Positions 8,428 to 21,540 of a DNA stretch of 64,000 bases are shown one piece after another. Made by a program: the position numbers and the translations under genes. Position 1 is the stretch's first letter. Every line of letters starts with the position of its first letter. The stretch covers positions 541,759 to 605,758 of the forward strand of contig NC_079385.1 in the NCBI RefSeq assembly GCF_021018895.1, written 5' to 3'. The notes below the pieces were generated by a model, which ran no database searches, was not told where the DNA came from, and saw only the letters and a list, made by a program, of their open reading frames with translations. The DNA is from Seriola aureovittata. Taxonomy: Eukaryota > Chordata > Actinopteri > Carangiformes > Carangidae.

Positions 8428-11400
8428 TTAAGGATTTTGTCCTGGGGCACAGTGAAGGGTTGGATCTCCACAGGAAGCTGCTCCTTGTTCTCCTGTGCAA
8501 TGGTCTGGGGAAACACAATTAGGTTTCATTCACTGATTCAGATACTTCACCAATTAAGATTAACCTTAAACACACACACACATGACTTCCTACAGAAATC
8601 ATTTATATACTGTACACAAGGTTGAATAACAGGAATCTTAATAAGTTTTAAGAAATGTTCCCTTTGTTTCAGGTGATGCTGATACCCTGTGTGCAGGAGC
8701 ATGGGGCTCATGTCTTCATAGGCTTGCCCCTGTCGACCATTCACCTCTGTTTTTTTTTGGATGTTGGAACAGAATCATTTATACAAGTAACTGGATGGAT
8801 GGTTCATTTGTACTTTTTTATATTTCTTGGCAGACTGCATATTATCAGATTACAGTTGACATTTTAAAATACAGCTACCTAGTCTTGAACTGAGTTTTCC
8901 TGCCTGAACACAGAAGTTTGAACCTCGAGAAAGAGAAAGAGGAACTAAGTGGAGCTGCGTCTTTAGAGGGCATAAGGTCAAAGTAACACAGACACACAAG
9001 GTGATGTTTTCATCTGATAATGAAATGAATGGCCTTTTTAACAATCTTTCGCCAACATTGGTGTAAATTTCCCGAGAAGGAAAGCACAAGATGAAGATGC
9101 TCATGGAACCAAATTAACCAGATAGTGAATTGTCAGAATGAAGAACTTCACACTGACACACACTCCTCCCTCTCAGTCTCCCTTGGTGGGCCTCTGCTAG
9201 TTTGAACAGACTGCTCATAAATTGGCTCAGGAATGCCAAAGTGACTGAGTTACTCTGTTTAAAGTGTACTGCCCTCCCTACTTAGAGTTCTGTTGGAGGT
9301 TTCTTCCTGTTAAGGGAGTTTTTCCTCTTCACTGTCACCAGCTGCTAACTGTTGGTTTCTCTCTATAATATTGTGAGGTGTTGACCTGACTCTGAAGTGC
9401 CTTTAGATAATGTTTGTTATGATCAGGTGCTATAAAAGAAAAAAGCAAAGAAAAAAAATTGGAATATATAGTGATGTGATTCAAGGCAGTTATTGTTAAC
9501 ATTAGACATTATTTTATATATAAATAGTCTTGTTCCACTCAGCATGCTTCCTTAATCTATTACACTAGGCTTATTGCCACTATGCCCTTTACATGTCCCA
9601 TGTAATGATCCTCTTCAGAGTAGAGGGAGTTCAGATAAATCCTTCCCCCGGCCCTCAAAGAAAGTACAAATTGGCCCTAAATACGATTTCCTCCTCCTAT
9701 GATCCACACATAGACCTGGTCAGTCATAAAAAGCCGGACTAGCGTTGTTCTCTGCTTTTTGCTCTTTTCTCTCTGTTTTTGAGTTCTCCTGTACTCATCT
9801 TTCATTCTCTGCATAAAGTTGCGTGTCTTTCTATCTTTAGTTTCTAGTAAAAGCTCAAACTCAAGTTGAATGAGCTCAAGTTATTATACTGGTACTTTAG
9901 TGTTTCTTGTTTTATAGTATTTTTGTTGAGAGGCCAGCTGCTGGTGTGGTCAAGGCTCACCCCTTCTCAAATCCTCAGGCCCTCTTGCCTGAGACACTGC
10001 TCTGACAGATGCACCTTCCACCTGGTGCAGGCTGCAGCAGTAGCAGACTCTTGACCACCACGTCCGGGGGAACTTACACCTGGGTTTGTAGTTGACAGTT
10101 TAATACCCTTTTGACCTTTGCACATTATGACAATTTTGAAAATAGTATGTAAACACTGTGAGGGAAAAAACTCTTCACTTATCTAACTCATTGTATTCTG
10201 ACTAGCACAGACAGAATTCAGTCCCTGGCAAAGATACAAAACACCAAAACAGACAGCTACCCAACAAGCCAAGCTGGAGCCTTTCAATGGAGCTCTCTTA
10301 TTCAAACATTTGACATTTTTTCCCCTTTTCTCCTTTATAATCATGTATATTTTTGCCAAAATTGCATAAAGATACTTATTTGCTGCTAAGGCCATGTAAC
10401 ATAATTTTGCTTAGAGCACGAACTTTGAGCTGAGGTTAAAATGCATGTGCAGCATAATAGATGAAAGATTGTTTTTTGCTTTGGTGTTGATGACTATGAG
10501 TTACAAGTGCTGAGTAATTTCTTGATGTGCATTAATTGGCCTGTTTGACAAAATCTAATTTTACAATTTTGAGACACCCTGATAGATTAAGAGGCGGGAG
10601 TGCAGTGGTTAGCACCTCACAGCCAGAAGGTTCTGGGTTTGAACCTGTGCAAATCCATGCATTAGGAAATGGGGCCTTTCTTTGTAGAGTTCTCCTCTAT
10701 CATGGCTTTTACAAGCATAGGGTCTTGCTACAACCTTGGTTTCTATGGCAACTATCATGGGGGACTGGGCCAGCTTGGCTCTATCAGTGTAATATATATA
10801 AGTGACCAGTGACCTGATTCCTTCACACAGGTGATGTGCTGTATGTATGTCCTCACCTCATAGTATGAGTCTGGGGGTTCACTGGTGGCACTGCTGACCC
10901 CTTCTAGATCAGCAGGTATCCACGGTAAAAGGCGGCATCTCCTCACCAGGGGGTTTGTCTCTCCATACGTATAATCACGGGTTACTTCATCTGTGGACAT
11001 AATAATGAGTTGTCCAATTCTGCTGTGTGGCAATGTTGTCTCATTACCTCCTGAGCCGCTCAGCTCTGAGCCCACTGGTTCCTACTGAGGCATGAATATT
11101 TAAAAACACCTCACACATACTGTATGTAGTATTTTTAACAAGACTCAGTAATTTCCTAAAACAGGAGGAAATGGTGCTTTTGTTGGGGACTATTAAAGTA
11201 GCAGGTTAATTACTCTAGTGACTATTTGTCCCACACACACAGGACAGTGTGTGTCGGACAAACTAAACTACACTGTGTGCGTTCATGGTGATTAAAGAAC
11301 ATGCCTCCCAGTGTAATGGAGGAATTGAATGTGCTATGAGGCTGTGTTAATCTTGTGTGTATGGATGTACCTCCTTCCTGCAGGTCCTGCAGGGGCCAGA

Positions 11401-14400
11401 GTACAGTGTAGGCCATTTGGCCATGTAGGTAGAAAAAGGGAGCCATGCCACAGCTCGGCTGGTCAGAGTGCTCCACCTGGGAGCCAAACTCATCCATGAT
11501 GTACCAAACAGGAACCTTCTCGTCCGCTGACTGAAAACACATCAGGAGCAGGACAGAGTTTAAATCTGCAACAGGTTACTTCTCTGAAGCCCTCACTCCC
11601 CCTCCAGACCCCTCACATCTCCTGACCAATCACTGCATTATATCAATTTTCTCAGAGAAGAGGATGAGCGCTCAAGAGGCAGGGAACACACAGATACAAA
11701 GCAGAGTCGAGTCTAAATACAAGACTTACTGTACTTCAGTCAAAATAAAGATTTATGTGCACTATGAAATAACCTAAATGAGGAACTGGTTAAGGTGGAT
11801 ATGTAGTTTAAGTGCAATAAGCTACCATTAAATATAAGCAATACAAACTGTTTTGTACTGTTTTTTGTTCCAGTAGAAATCAAAATAATGTTGAACATCA
11901 TCGTATTAAAATAAATGGTCAGGAAATTGAGAATGAAGTCCACCAAATTCCTGGGGGTTCACATTGACGAGTTGATGAAAAAAATGTCCAGATATGTTGG
12001 TTTATTTTCTAAGTTGAGGCATTTTCTGCCACTTGGAGCACTTAAACTAAATGACAGACTCTGTGACCTCCAATTTACCTTCCCTCGCATACATTCAAGA
12101 CCAGAAAAAAGCATCTTATACAGGAAAACTAAGTTTTAGTGTGGTCTGCACAGGTCCACAGGTGTGAATGAGCCTGATAACACTGTAAAAATGTTACTAT
12201 CGCTATCTGCTTTTAAAAAGAACTTGAAGCAGCAGTTGCCCCTACAATATGTTTAAACTTGTATAAACTGAAAGGCTGGCCTCTTGTTGTGTATTTTGTT
12301 CCATGTAGTGTATTCTGCTCCATGAACTACATAAGAAACCTAGACAAGAGCTGTGACCTATACGTGGACTCTGGATAGGAGCCACAGTCATGTTTCCCTG
12401 AAAAAGTGCAGCATAGACTTGGAAAAGGCTGTGTAGACTTAGTCAGCACATTTGTGGCACAATTAGCAATGTTGCTGTGTTTAATTCAAGATGTATACAA
12501 ATACATGTGTCACTCTTGACATAATTTGGTTAAGTAAAAGAATAGACATGGTTTTATTTTTTGGGAGTTTTATAAAACCAATACACCATTAATGAACAAA
12601 ATATGAACATCAAAGGCTCCCTTGACGCCTCAGGCAATGGCTGCGAGAAATCCCCACTGTGAATAGCTTTTGGATATGGACAGTGATTAATGACATCTAA
12701 GTTCATACAACGCCAGGATATACAGTATTGGGAGAGTTTCACCTTTGGCCAGTGTCTGTGTTCATGAACCCAGCCTCATTTTTAACTTATTTGCTTGCAT
12801 ATTACAGTAAAATCTCAATGATTGCTCTCGACTCTGTCTGCTGTTGTCTTTTTCTTCAGTTGTTGAGTATTTGCTTAAGTGTTAGATATTTTTCTTGAAA
12901 GAAGTTAAAAGTTAAAGTGTTGAGGTGACTCAGAAGATCCACTGGCCAGGTCTTCACAACTTGTTACTTTACTGAGCTATTATTTTTATTATATTATTAT
13001 TCCATTTATCTCTGTATTTATTTAATTATTGTTTGTGCTGATGGGATCGATGTTTTGGACCTTTCAGTTTTTTCCTTTTAGGATTTTAGGATTTAGGTAT
13101 CTTGTGGCTGAAATTATATTTTGTACATGCAGTGACTGGGCGACTACTCACAAGCTTCTGAGGCTTATTGCGGTGCCCCATTTTCACCCATTGCTATCAT
13201 CATGTTTGTATACTTTACATGAATTTTATTTCTGATTTGTGCAAATTAAATGAATGAAACTGAAGCTGGTTCATTAACACACACACCTATGTCCAACAAG
13301 TATCTCTATATACTGAAGAATCTCCACCTACTGTGGATTAACATGTTCCACCATTTTTTCCACGTTCTTCCTTTTGAATTGATCATTTCTTCCAACTAAC
13401 CTATTTTGGCGTGAATCCAGTCACATTATTTTTACACATGATGATTTCAGTCCACTGTCCCTATGTATAATTCAAGTCACCTGTTTCACTATCTAATTTG
13501 CCAATTTGCCAATATGGTTAATGAAATAATTAACTTATGTCCCTACATCCACATATCATGATCTTGGTAACTACATCCTCTTATTTGCTACACACACTAG
13601 CTACTACATACATCTTAGATACTAGTCACATGATCACATTCTGGTTTTTACTTGTTTTTATTTATTCTCTGTCAGACAGTGCTGTGGCTGGATTATGAAT
13701 GTATGTTTTCTTTTTATTTGATCATTGTGTGTTTTTTGTTTTCACTGCAGTGAAACAATCTCATCATTTCATCACTTTGCAAAACACAGAGGTCAACATA
13801 TGTCATCTGTAAACATGCTCCGTTACAGATGTGTAATGCATTCGCTTAAGAACAAGATCATTATAGATAATAATCTGAACAATTAAATTCAGAACAAAGG
13901 GATCATTATGTCCGAATTCTGAGACATTACGCTTCCATACTCCATAAATAAATTGACTTCACTCATTTATTTTAAAACTAAACAACACACACACGCACTT
14001 ACGCACACACGCACACCACTGCCAGAGCGAGAGTTAGCATAAGCACAACCACTAACTCTGTTTCAGTTAATGCCAGTTACAAGCTAACAAACATTATCAA
14101 CAAATAAAAGATGCTAACTATGCTAACCGTTCTGATACATCTGCTAGTCTCTGATTCTGGTCTCAACAGACTCCTCATCTGAGTCTGACTGAGGCTCAAA
14201 CATGTGGCTGAGTCTCTGTGATGTTTTCTCCTCTAACCATCTTGATACTCTCTGCTCTTTCACCTATCAACCTGGAGAAAGCAGTTGGTGGGTGGTCCAT
14301 AAGACGTTCACCAGATTTATCAATCAGGAAGTAAGAGTAGATGAGCTTCAGAACCAGTTTTTATGTGTTAAAACATGTTAAACAAAATAATAATCATACC

Positions 14401-15050
14401 AGAGGATTGTTACAGTTTAAAACATGTGTGGAGAGGAACTTTTAATGAAACTGCATACTTCTAGCATTAGTGAAAGTGGACTGTGTTTCCTAACTTACCC
14501 CGTGAGAGAGGTGATAAGTCTGGTTATATTTCCACATGTGCTCCATCACCAGCTCCACCGTGTCGGGGTCGGGGGCCTCGCCATGGTAGTCCACACCCAT
14601 GAGGGCAGCCATTCTGGGCAGCAGGCCTGGGATCTGCTCCAGCTGCTGACGGGCGTGATCCACACGGTAGGTCCAGGCATGATCCACCAGGAAAACACTG
14701 CAGGAAGACAGAAGAGATGATACCACCCTCACTGACTTTCTAACATTACACATGTCCATGAGGATTAAACAGTCGAACCTTCTCCCACATATTCTCTGCT
14801 CTCGTCTCACTTTGTGGTTAACCTTTTAATGGTTGTTTCTCAACCACACCACAGTAAAGCACATCATGTCACATCCTGTTAGAGGGCTGGAGATGCTTCG
14901 TCAGGTGGAGTTAAGTACAACACAACACATTTTAGCCCGACTCAAAATTTCATTGTCATTTTCAGATTCAGTCTGTTTTCAAAAGTTATTTTCCATTATT
15001 AGGGTCCTAACCCCGACGGGGTCATATCCTTCTGTGTTCATCTTCATCAC

Positions 15051-15085
<35 letters not shown>

Positions 15086-16518
15086 GTTTCTGTGGTGGCT
15101 CAAATTCTTGTAAACTGGAATGAAACTTGGATAACTGGAGATGATGTGGATAGAAACATGAGCACAACTGGCCAGATGGGGGCACTGTAATTAATGCCCC
15201 AAAATACAGTTTTGTAAGTCTGACTGACTAAAAATATGACACAGAGGTCCAGCTCATTGCACTTTACATAAAAGCACACACACATTTGCATAATCCGAAA
15301 AACAGTAAAATGAATAGAACTTTTGGGATTTTTACTTTACACCAAATTTTGTACACAGTCTGGAGGGACTGAGATGCACATTTCTGTGAGCATAAATGAT
15401 AAAGATCGATTGAAAAACATGGCCGACCTAAACAAAAATATCTTTGCAAAGGGCGGTGCTTAGAGAATATTGGCTATAACTCATGACGCATATGTACACC
15501 ATTTATAAACTTTATATGATTATTATTTTTTTCTTTTTTTTCTTTTCTTTCTTCCCTTTTTATTATTAAATTCTGAACACTTGATGCTAAAACCGTAAGT
15601 CCAGAGGGACGTCTAGGCTTGTGGCGCCCTCACCTGGTCGGCTCCGTGGCTTGGAGCCCACTGTCGCGGGTCACCACCACTTTACAGCGGATCACCGCTC
15701 CAGGATTGTCCTTCTTCTTCTTCCCCTCATTCTCACAGTTTGCCTCCTCTTCGTCCTCGTCGTCTTCTTCTTGGAACTGCATGATTCCGAAAACCTCCCC
15801 AGCATCGTAAATCTATCACATATGAAAACAATGAGCCTACTCTCTTCCGACATCCCCAGACTCCATTGAAGAAATGGTCAACTGAAAGTTTGCTTGCCTG
15901 TTATCTTCAGCACAGGCAACTAATGAAGCTGCTTCAACACGTTGAGTATGTGGTTAGTTCCACTCTTTAACTCAGAATACAGTAAATAGCACAAAGAAGC
16001 AGCTATGTTAATAATATGTAAACCTCAAGGTGACTCTCACAGTTTACCTACAAGAAATGACAACACGCAAACGGCATGTGAACCGACTATAGAGGCCGAG
16101 AAGCATTTAAACAACATGCTGGTATGAGCTGTAATTGTAAGTCGAATCAACGAGAGGAACATTCATACTCAGTTTCCGGTCTGAGTGATGCTCTAACTGT
16201 GTGTACACCTGTAAACACAGAGAGGATAATTTATTCCTTATATTTACCGCGCAAGTTTTGAATGGGGAAGATGTCTGATGTAGTGGACATGACTTTGGTT
16301 ATGATAACTTAAAACTTAATATACACGTAAGGCGTGTGATACAGCGTAAAAAAACGCTGGGTGTCGGGCCGGACACAGACCTCGCTGGTGATCTTGTGGT
16401 GTAGACTCCTCCAGTAGATCTGGGGTATTCCTGAGGACCGCAGGGCCCCGGCATGAAGAGCCACGAAGGCACTAAACTCCTCATCCTCGTCTCCGTTCAC
16501 TATGATCTGCTCTGACAT
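8428..16518 (-). CDS. ttll12: Tubulin tyrosine ligase-like 12, exons 1-6 (partial)
   Basis: Six coding exons with consistent GT-AG sites and phases lie at 16381-16518, 15634-15812, 14499-14697, 11371-11530, 10857-10990 and 8428-8504. Together they encode about the first 295 residues of a protein that is about 644 residues long in human. Start ATG is at 16518 (MSEQIIVNGDEDEEF). Recognisable blocks are FVALHAGALRSSGIP in exon 1, DAGEVFGIMQ in exon 2, FLVDHAWTYRVDHARQQLEQ in exon 3, VPVWYIMDEFGSQ in exon 4, DEVTRDYTYGETNPLVRRC in exon 5 and QENKEQLPVEIQP in exon 6. TTLL12 has an N-terminal SET-like region and a C-terminal TTL-like domain and lacks clear ligase activity; it is linked to tubulin and histone modification and mitosis. 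Only the N-terminal part is here. The remaining exons should lie beyond the left edge, as no TTL domain is seen in 1-8.4 kb. Confidence 0.93.
9270..9455 (+). repeat. Teleost retroposon 3-prime tail
   Basis: The stretch gttctgttggaggtttcttc ... gttttctctataata ... tgcctttagataatgtttgttatgatcagg ... gctataaaag is a tail module found in very many teleost SINE/LINE copies. It ends in an A-rich tail at about 9435-9460. It lies in ttll12 intron 5. The family name is not certain. Confidence 0.6.
10586..10710 (+). mobile_element. tRNA-derived SINE fragment
   Basis: The segment has box A-like gcagtggttagcacctc and box B-like ggttctgggtttgaacc, then ggcctttctttgtagagttctcc. This is the head of a widespread teleost tRNA-SINE. 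It lies in ttll12 intron 5. The tail is degenerate and no TSD was found. A related minus-strand copy is at 36966-37170. Confidence 0.7.
11885..12140 (+). mobile_element. LINE RT C-terminal fragment
   Basis: Translation gives STKFLGVHIDE followed by MSRYVGLFSKLRHFLPL. This is the block after the RT palm in many fish non-LTR retrotransposons, with an internal gap. It is a short decayed piece in ttll12 intron 3. The rest of that intron, to 14498, shows no genes. Confidence 0.55.
15000..15480. repeat. Degenerate interspersed repeat with (ATT)n
   Basis: An ATT array (about 15050-15085) is embedded in sequence such as cctaaccccgacggggtcat and actggccagatgggggcact. This resembles a moderately repeated teleost unit known to me only by appearance. 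It lies in ttll12 intron 2. No coding potential is seen. Confidence 0.35.
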
Positions 16519-16631
16519 TATTCACGTGGAGGCGGACTGGATAAACCCGGAAGAAGGGGTGTAACATTTGAGCTAGCAGTGCATTGTGGGTGATTTGTAA
16601 AGGACTGCCTCCATTCTAAATCAATCGTTCT

Positions 16632-16975
16632 GTCCGAAATCACTCACTACTCACTCCCTAGTCCACTACATACTTTGTTGTGCTGTCCAAATGGATAGTG
16701 TAAATTATTATACCCTATATAATGGACCCAGAATGCATCGTGAAAAGTAGTGTACAACCGATGGTCAGTACTAACCTTTTTATACAGTCTATGACACTAA
16801 CCAAGCAATTTATACCGTCATGCATTGCGCTCGCGCTGAAAGACAGAAAACGGTGTGGAGAAAATGACCAGAGCAGTATCCGAAAGTGTTCTTTTAATTT
16901 TACTGATGAGCTCACTATATAGTCCTCCACATTGAACTCCCTGGGTAGTGAGTAGGGAGGAATGAATGAGTGATG
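16632..16975. mobile_element. MITE-like repeat upstream of ttll12
   Basis: The left part, tgtccgaaatcactcactac, and the right part, gggtagtgagtagggagg, are partly complementary. This matches a palindromic teleost MITE whose ends read GTGTCCGAAATC...CACTAT. It sits about 115 bp upstream of the ttll12 start codon and could hold part of the promoter region. Ends and TSD are not resolved. From 16976 to 18123 I see AT-rich sequence without genes. Confidence 0.45.
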
Positions 16976-18128
16976 AATTAAGGCAAAACCACTGTAATTG
17001 TACCTGCACCTGTGGTCAGGAGGTGCAAACAGGTCATCTACATTTCATTTACATTTCTTCAAAAAGTTAATTGACATTTCAATACTTCATCCAAGTGTAA
17101 GATTTAGAAGTTCAAGTTAATTCATATATTGCAGTTAATTCACTAAAGATGTGTTTAAAATGTTTACACAATTATTTACATATCTATGTTTGCACATTTA
17201 AATCATAATATTACATCTGGTGAACAGTAATGATAAATTGTTGAATCTGCTTATGTGATTCTTTAACAGTTACCTCAGTCTAAGTCGCTGTAGCTTCTGA
17301 TTGGTTAGTTAAGTCACATGACTGTTTTGTGCGTTGTGGTGACGAGTCAGAGGTGTGATCAGTAAAGTACTGCTTGAGAAAGTTATCCGTCTCCATTCTG
17401 CTGTTTCTTTATATAAAGAGTGATTCTAACCACCATTCCTCGAACCCTCACGTTACACAAGTATTTGTCCACATTATTAAATTATTATTGCAACATATTA
17501 AAAATACATTAGAGTCCACTAATCAACTTTTGGTCTCATTAAGCATAGTATTCTGAAAATATACTTTTTTTTTTACAATAATAATAAAGTATTATTTATT
17601 TATGTAATAATATCAAAGAACATTTATTGAGTTTTATTTTGTGTGGAACATAGAACCTGAATTTGAGTGCTTTGCTATTGCTAATGATAAACAGAACAGG
17701 AAAATATAAGACCATGAGAGACTAACAAAATAATTCCCAAAGTAACTTGTTTGTTTTCTAAAGTATAAAATGAATAGTCACTTAATAACCCAATATGAAA
17801 ACACAAACACTGCTAATGGGGTTGTTTTCTATAACAAGTACTTTAACTTCTAATACTTTAATATTAATAATAACAATAATATTTGCTCATAATATCAATA
17901 TTCTTAAATTCATATCAAACAGGACTCTTATTAGTAACCATGGTATTTAACTCTGGGAACTGAAAACTTCTTCCACATGATGACATCATACAACTGAAAG
18001 TACAGGATGTTGTGATGAGACTCGTGGAGAAAAATGCATTTGTTGTAGATATAAATAGCTTCTGCTAAGAAATTATTGGATGTTTATTGTACTCTGTATT
18101 GATTGTAACTGTATAACCTCATAGTCAG

Positions 18129-18695
18129 TGTTAGGGAAAATTCTTATCATCGGTGGTGAAGAAAGAGCGCTGGAGTCCAGGATGTCTTATGCTGAGGATG
18201 TTTACTGATGCTTGATCAAGGAAAAAGGAGGATTCATCAATACAGGCTTCTGTGCATGATGCCACCTAAATTCTGAAGCAGGAACCTCTGGGGATAGGTT
18301 TTATACATTTAGAAAGAATACTATAAAAAGCTTACACTCCATAATTGGTCAAATAACCCCATAAGATGGAGAAGGGGTTGGAGAGGGATGTGTTACTACA
18401 CTATTGGCTCATTAACCATAAACAAGGAAATATGAATATATACGTACGAGTGCCGATTCTTAGTACACTCAGCCACTTGTTAATGCTCATCCAAGGTCTG
18501 TTGTTATCAGCCCTGGCACCAGCAGTATCAGCCGAACATAGGAACAAACACAGCTTTGTTTGGAGGAGCCGCCCCAGCGTCTCAAAGCTAGTAAGATTTA
18601 TGGCAGTAGCTGGGGCACAGAGACCTAGGGCCTCACACTGACCTTTTACCTTGAGTCAGTCATTCATTAGGTGGACAAGAGAATATTCTCTCACA
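18129..18695 (-). repeat. Solo LTR with 5-bp TSD (GTCAG)
   Basis: The element runs from TGTTAGGGAAAATTC at 18129 to GAATATTCTCTCACA at 18695, with imperfectly inverted ends and TG...CA termini. It is flanked by perfect GTCAG repeats (18124-18128 and 18696-18700). On the minus strand a TATAAAA box lies near 18309-18315, placing U3 at the high-coordinate side. There is no internal retroviral sequence, so it is a solo LTR left by LTR-LTR recombination. Its 5-bp TSD separates it from ERV-B and the nested 873-bp element (4-bp TSD). Confidence 0.8.
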
Positions 18696-19118
18696 GTCAG
18701 ACTGCCAGAGGGAGGAGAGGGTCTGTCAGTGTGGAAAAACAGGAAAAGCTTTGGAGAAACAGAAAACTAAGTAGGAACCCTACAATGCAGGAGGGGACAG
18801 TAAATCTGAGCTCTTAGATCATTGGCAGGCAGCATGCATCTGGTCACACTCACACTCAGATATCCTTAGTCGGCAGGTGGGCGATAAGAATATGTTATCA
18901 CCTATACTATACTCATAATACATGGTGTTTATAGGAAAGAAGAAAAATCACTTGTGCATATGTAAATTCGAAAATGACAACTATGTGACTGTTGGTGACT
19001 AAGTACAAGTAGAAGATGCAGCATGTGGGGGTTTCATCTTTGGCAACAGCTGATCTGTTGAGTGGAGGAATGGGGTGTTGGTATCAGCTGAAGTCTAACC
19101 CCAGACTCCAGAGAGCAG

Positions 19119-19391
19119 TGAAGATGCTTTTGCTGTTTAGAAAAAAAAAACTCTCACCCCCACAGGGTGAGTGCAGTGTTCAAAATACTCAAAAGACCAG
19201 TGAATGTCCACACCAAAGAATTTAGTTCAAATTGTTTAGTGAATCTTTTCAGCAAGCAATGAAAAATTACAGAATTCTGGATCAGATGTGCCTTTTCCTA
19301 ACCAATAACAAGTGTTGGTCAGTCCATAGTCTGACAACCTAACTTTCCCTGATCCAGTGTATTTATACAAGTACAAACAAAGAAATGTGCA
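19119..19391 (-). repeat. ERV-B 3-prime LTR, U3-truncated
   Basis: This 273-bp segment aligns almost base for base with 25042-25313, from TGAAG...GCTTTTGCTGTTTAG to AAGAAATGTGCA. It includes a minus-strand TATAAATA near 19364-19371. Divergence begins exactly at 19392. The 5-prime copy continues with plausible U3 sequence there, while this copy joins integrase. A deletion therefore appears to have removed env, the PPT and the first part of U3. Confidence 0.8.
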
Positions 19392-20055
19392 CTGCCGAGT
19401 TTGTTCTGGCTGTCACTTTGAATGATCCTGTCCACCGTTGTTCACTCCACTTCCTCTTTATGAGCTTCAGATACAGGAACTCTGGAGGTCCTCCTGATCC
19501 TAGCTCTGGCTCCTGTTCCCGCGTGGAGAAGCTCTCTCCTGTTGGTGAATCTGTGGGGATGGAAAATTCTGACACCAGAGCGTTTATTTTCACATAATAT
19601 GGTTTATATCCCACATTAGAAATCTCTTTCAGGGAATGAGTTGGACCAGGTATTTCTCTGCCGTGATGTAACTCAAAAGGAGTCAAACTAGTCTCCCTGT
19701 TTACTGCAGATCTCACTCCCAAGAGGGCCAAAGTCAGAGCCTCTGGCCACTTTAGTTTGTATGACATTACAATTTTTAATAATTTGTTTTTTAATGTCTG
19801 ATTCATGCTCTCCGCTTTGCCCTGAGACTGAGGATGGTATACAGTCCCATATCTATGTTTTAATTCTAAGGCGGTTTCAACTTTCTCCATGTCTTTATTT
19901 TTGAAGTGTGTTCCATTATCAGAGCGAATTAGTCTGGGAAAACCGTGAGTGGGAATGTAGTGGTTTATCAAACATTTTATCACTGATGTGGCGTCCTCCT
20001 TTGCGGTGGGATAGGCCTCAACCCACCGTGAGAAGGAGTCCACAATCACCAACAA
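19392..20055 (-). pseudogene. pol: ERV-B integrase core and C-terminal domain
   Basis: The frame starts right after a stop-containing junction and reads LVIVDSFSRWVEAYPTAKED (first catalytic Asp), LIRSDNGTHFKN (second Asp, about 19925), YHPQSQGKAESMNQ (Glu, about 19815) and TPFELHHGREIPGP. Near the end comes KRKWSEQRWTGSFKVTARTN, the GPY/F-type C-terminal module. The three DDE residues are all present. The ORF then runs into LTR sequence. Integrase would join proviral DNA to host chromosomes, but the upstream zinc finger is separated by a stop. Confidence 0.9.
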
Positions 20056-20079
20056 ATAACGTTTCCCACCTTCACGGCT

Positions 20080-20562
20080 TCACATGTCTGTGAAATCAAT
20101 AGTGATTTCCTGACCTGGTGCAGCTGGTTCTGGATACTTGCCAGCCTCTACTCTAAGGGCTGGTCTTACGTTACATCTCTGACACACTGAGCAATCTTTA
20201 ACAAAGTTTTTGATTACAGCATTCTTGCCGTCAATCCACCAGTGTCGTAAGTCATGTGTCATTTGTCCAGTGCTCCTGTGGTCAGGTCCATGAGTCTGTG
20301 TCAACATGCTGTGTAGCCACTGAGGGGGCATTATCACCTGACTATTTACATGCCATATTCCTTGGCTGTTTTGTTGTCCCCCTTTTGACTTCCACTGAGT
20401 TTTTGTCTCTTCTGATGCAGTTTCTTGTGCTGCTTTGACTGTTCTTAGTTCTGCTTTCTGCGCTGACACGCATCCTCTTTGAGTATTCTGGGGGTCCCAT
20501 CTATCCCTAGTTCCACCACAGCGTATCCTGCCTGCAACCCACGGTCTGGATGTCTGAAACAA
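20080..20562 (-). pseudogene. pol: ERV-B integrase N-terminal zinc-binding segment
   Basis: This frame contains DCSVCQRCNVRP (CxxC of the HHCC domain, about 20185-20215), preceded by a histidine-bearing HDLRHWWIDGKNA segment and followed by PGQEITIDFTDM. A TGA at 20080-20082 stops it, and integrase resumes a few codons later in the same reading direction. The region just upstream is a frameshifted RNase H end. Confidence 0.8.
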
Positions 20563-21250
20563 CAGCCATCTGTGTATATTTCCACTTCAGGATTTACCAA
20601 AGGTGTTTCACTCAAATCAGTCCTCACCTCGGTCCTGTCCCGTGTAACTGTTATACAACAATGTGGTGTCCCTTCCAATATTTGTTCTGCCATGTTGATT
20701 CCTTGATGTACAAATGTTATGTGTGGTTGTGTTAGCACTTTAAGAATCCTGCTCTGTCTTAGTGGTGTCAGTGTGAATGCAGAGGATGTCACAAATGCAA
20801 CTGTAGCGTGAGAGGTTAAGATTATCAGTGGGTGGTGCATGACTACATGTGTGATTTTTTCTGTCAATTTAGCAACTGCTGCTGCATATCTGACACATGG
20901 AGTGGCTCTTTTTTCCTGTACATCAAACAGTACACTGCAGTATATTAACACTCTCCTAATCCCCCTTTGTTTCTGATAGAAAACACCATATGCAGACGCT
21001 TGTCTTTCAGAAACATCAAGAAAAAACGGTTGAGTGTAATCAGGGGGCGCCAAAGATGTGGCCTGTGACAGATCCTGTTTGAGACAAATAAAATCTGAAT
21101 CAGCCTCAACCGTCCAGTCCAACTTGGCACTGAGATTGCGGCACCCCTGAGCTTTAACCAGTGCATGCAGAGACTCAGTCCTACCGGCATAATCAGGCAC
21201 AAAATGTCTGGAGTAACCTGTAAGACCCAACTCTTTAGCCTGATGTCCTG
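20445..21250 (-). pseudogene. pol: ERV-B RT thumb/connection and RNase H
   Basis: After the nested insertion the frame reads AGHQAKELGLTGYSRHFVPDYAGR. It then carries the connection domain (PPDYTQPFFLDVSERQASAYG) and the RNase H start VEIYTDGCCFRHPDRGLQAGYAVVE. The catalytic RT palm with its YxDD motif is absent. AGHQAKELG, which normally lies near the pro/RT boundary, is joined directly to a thumb-like segment. ERV-B therefore carries an internal deletion of the polymerase active site. Confidence 0.85.
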
Positions 21251-21511
21251 CATGTGTAACAGACAAGGAAAGAGTTTTGTATAATTTTTTGTTTTATTTT
21301 ATTAATTTCACCAAAATCCTTTCTATTATGTGTTTTGACTTATTTTTATGATTATTTTTATGTTATCTCAACATTATTTAACATTGTTTTCAGAATGAGG
21401 TAACCTTATTTATTAATTTTGGCTTCACATTTTATGGTTATTTTATTCTCATAGTCAGCACTTTTATTTTGAAGTTCCATGATGTCGGTTGTGATGTCAG
21501 ATCCGCCTCTC

Positions 21512-21540
21512 CTCAGTGATCGTTAACCTGATGGAGAGCG
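21512..21540 (+). repeat. Exon-like unit A, copy 1, with perfect donor
   Basis: The unit ctcagtgatcgttaacctg...gagagcg ends exactly before gtaagtg. It is identical to 21930-21958. It contains an ATG at 21531. A TGATGTCA element lies just upstream at about 21493, and the Inr-like ctcagtg may be the transcription start. Confidence 0.6.
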
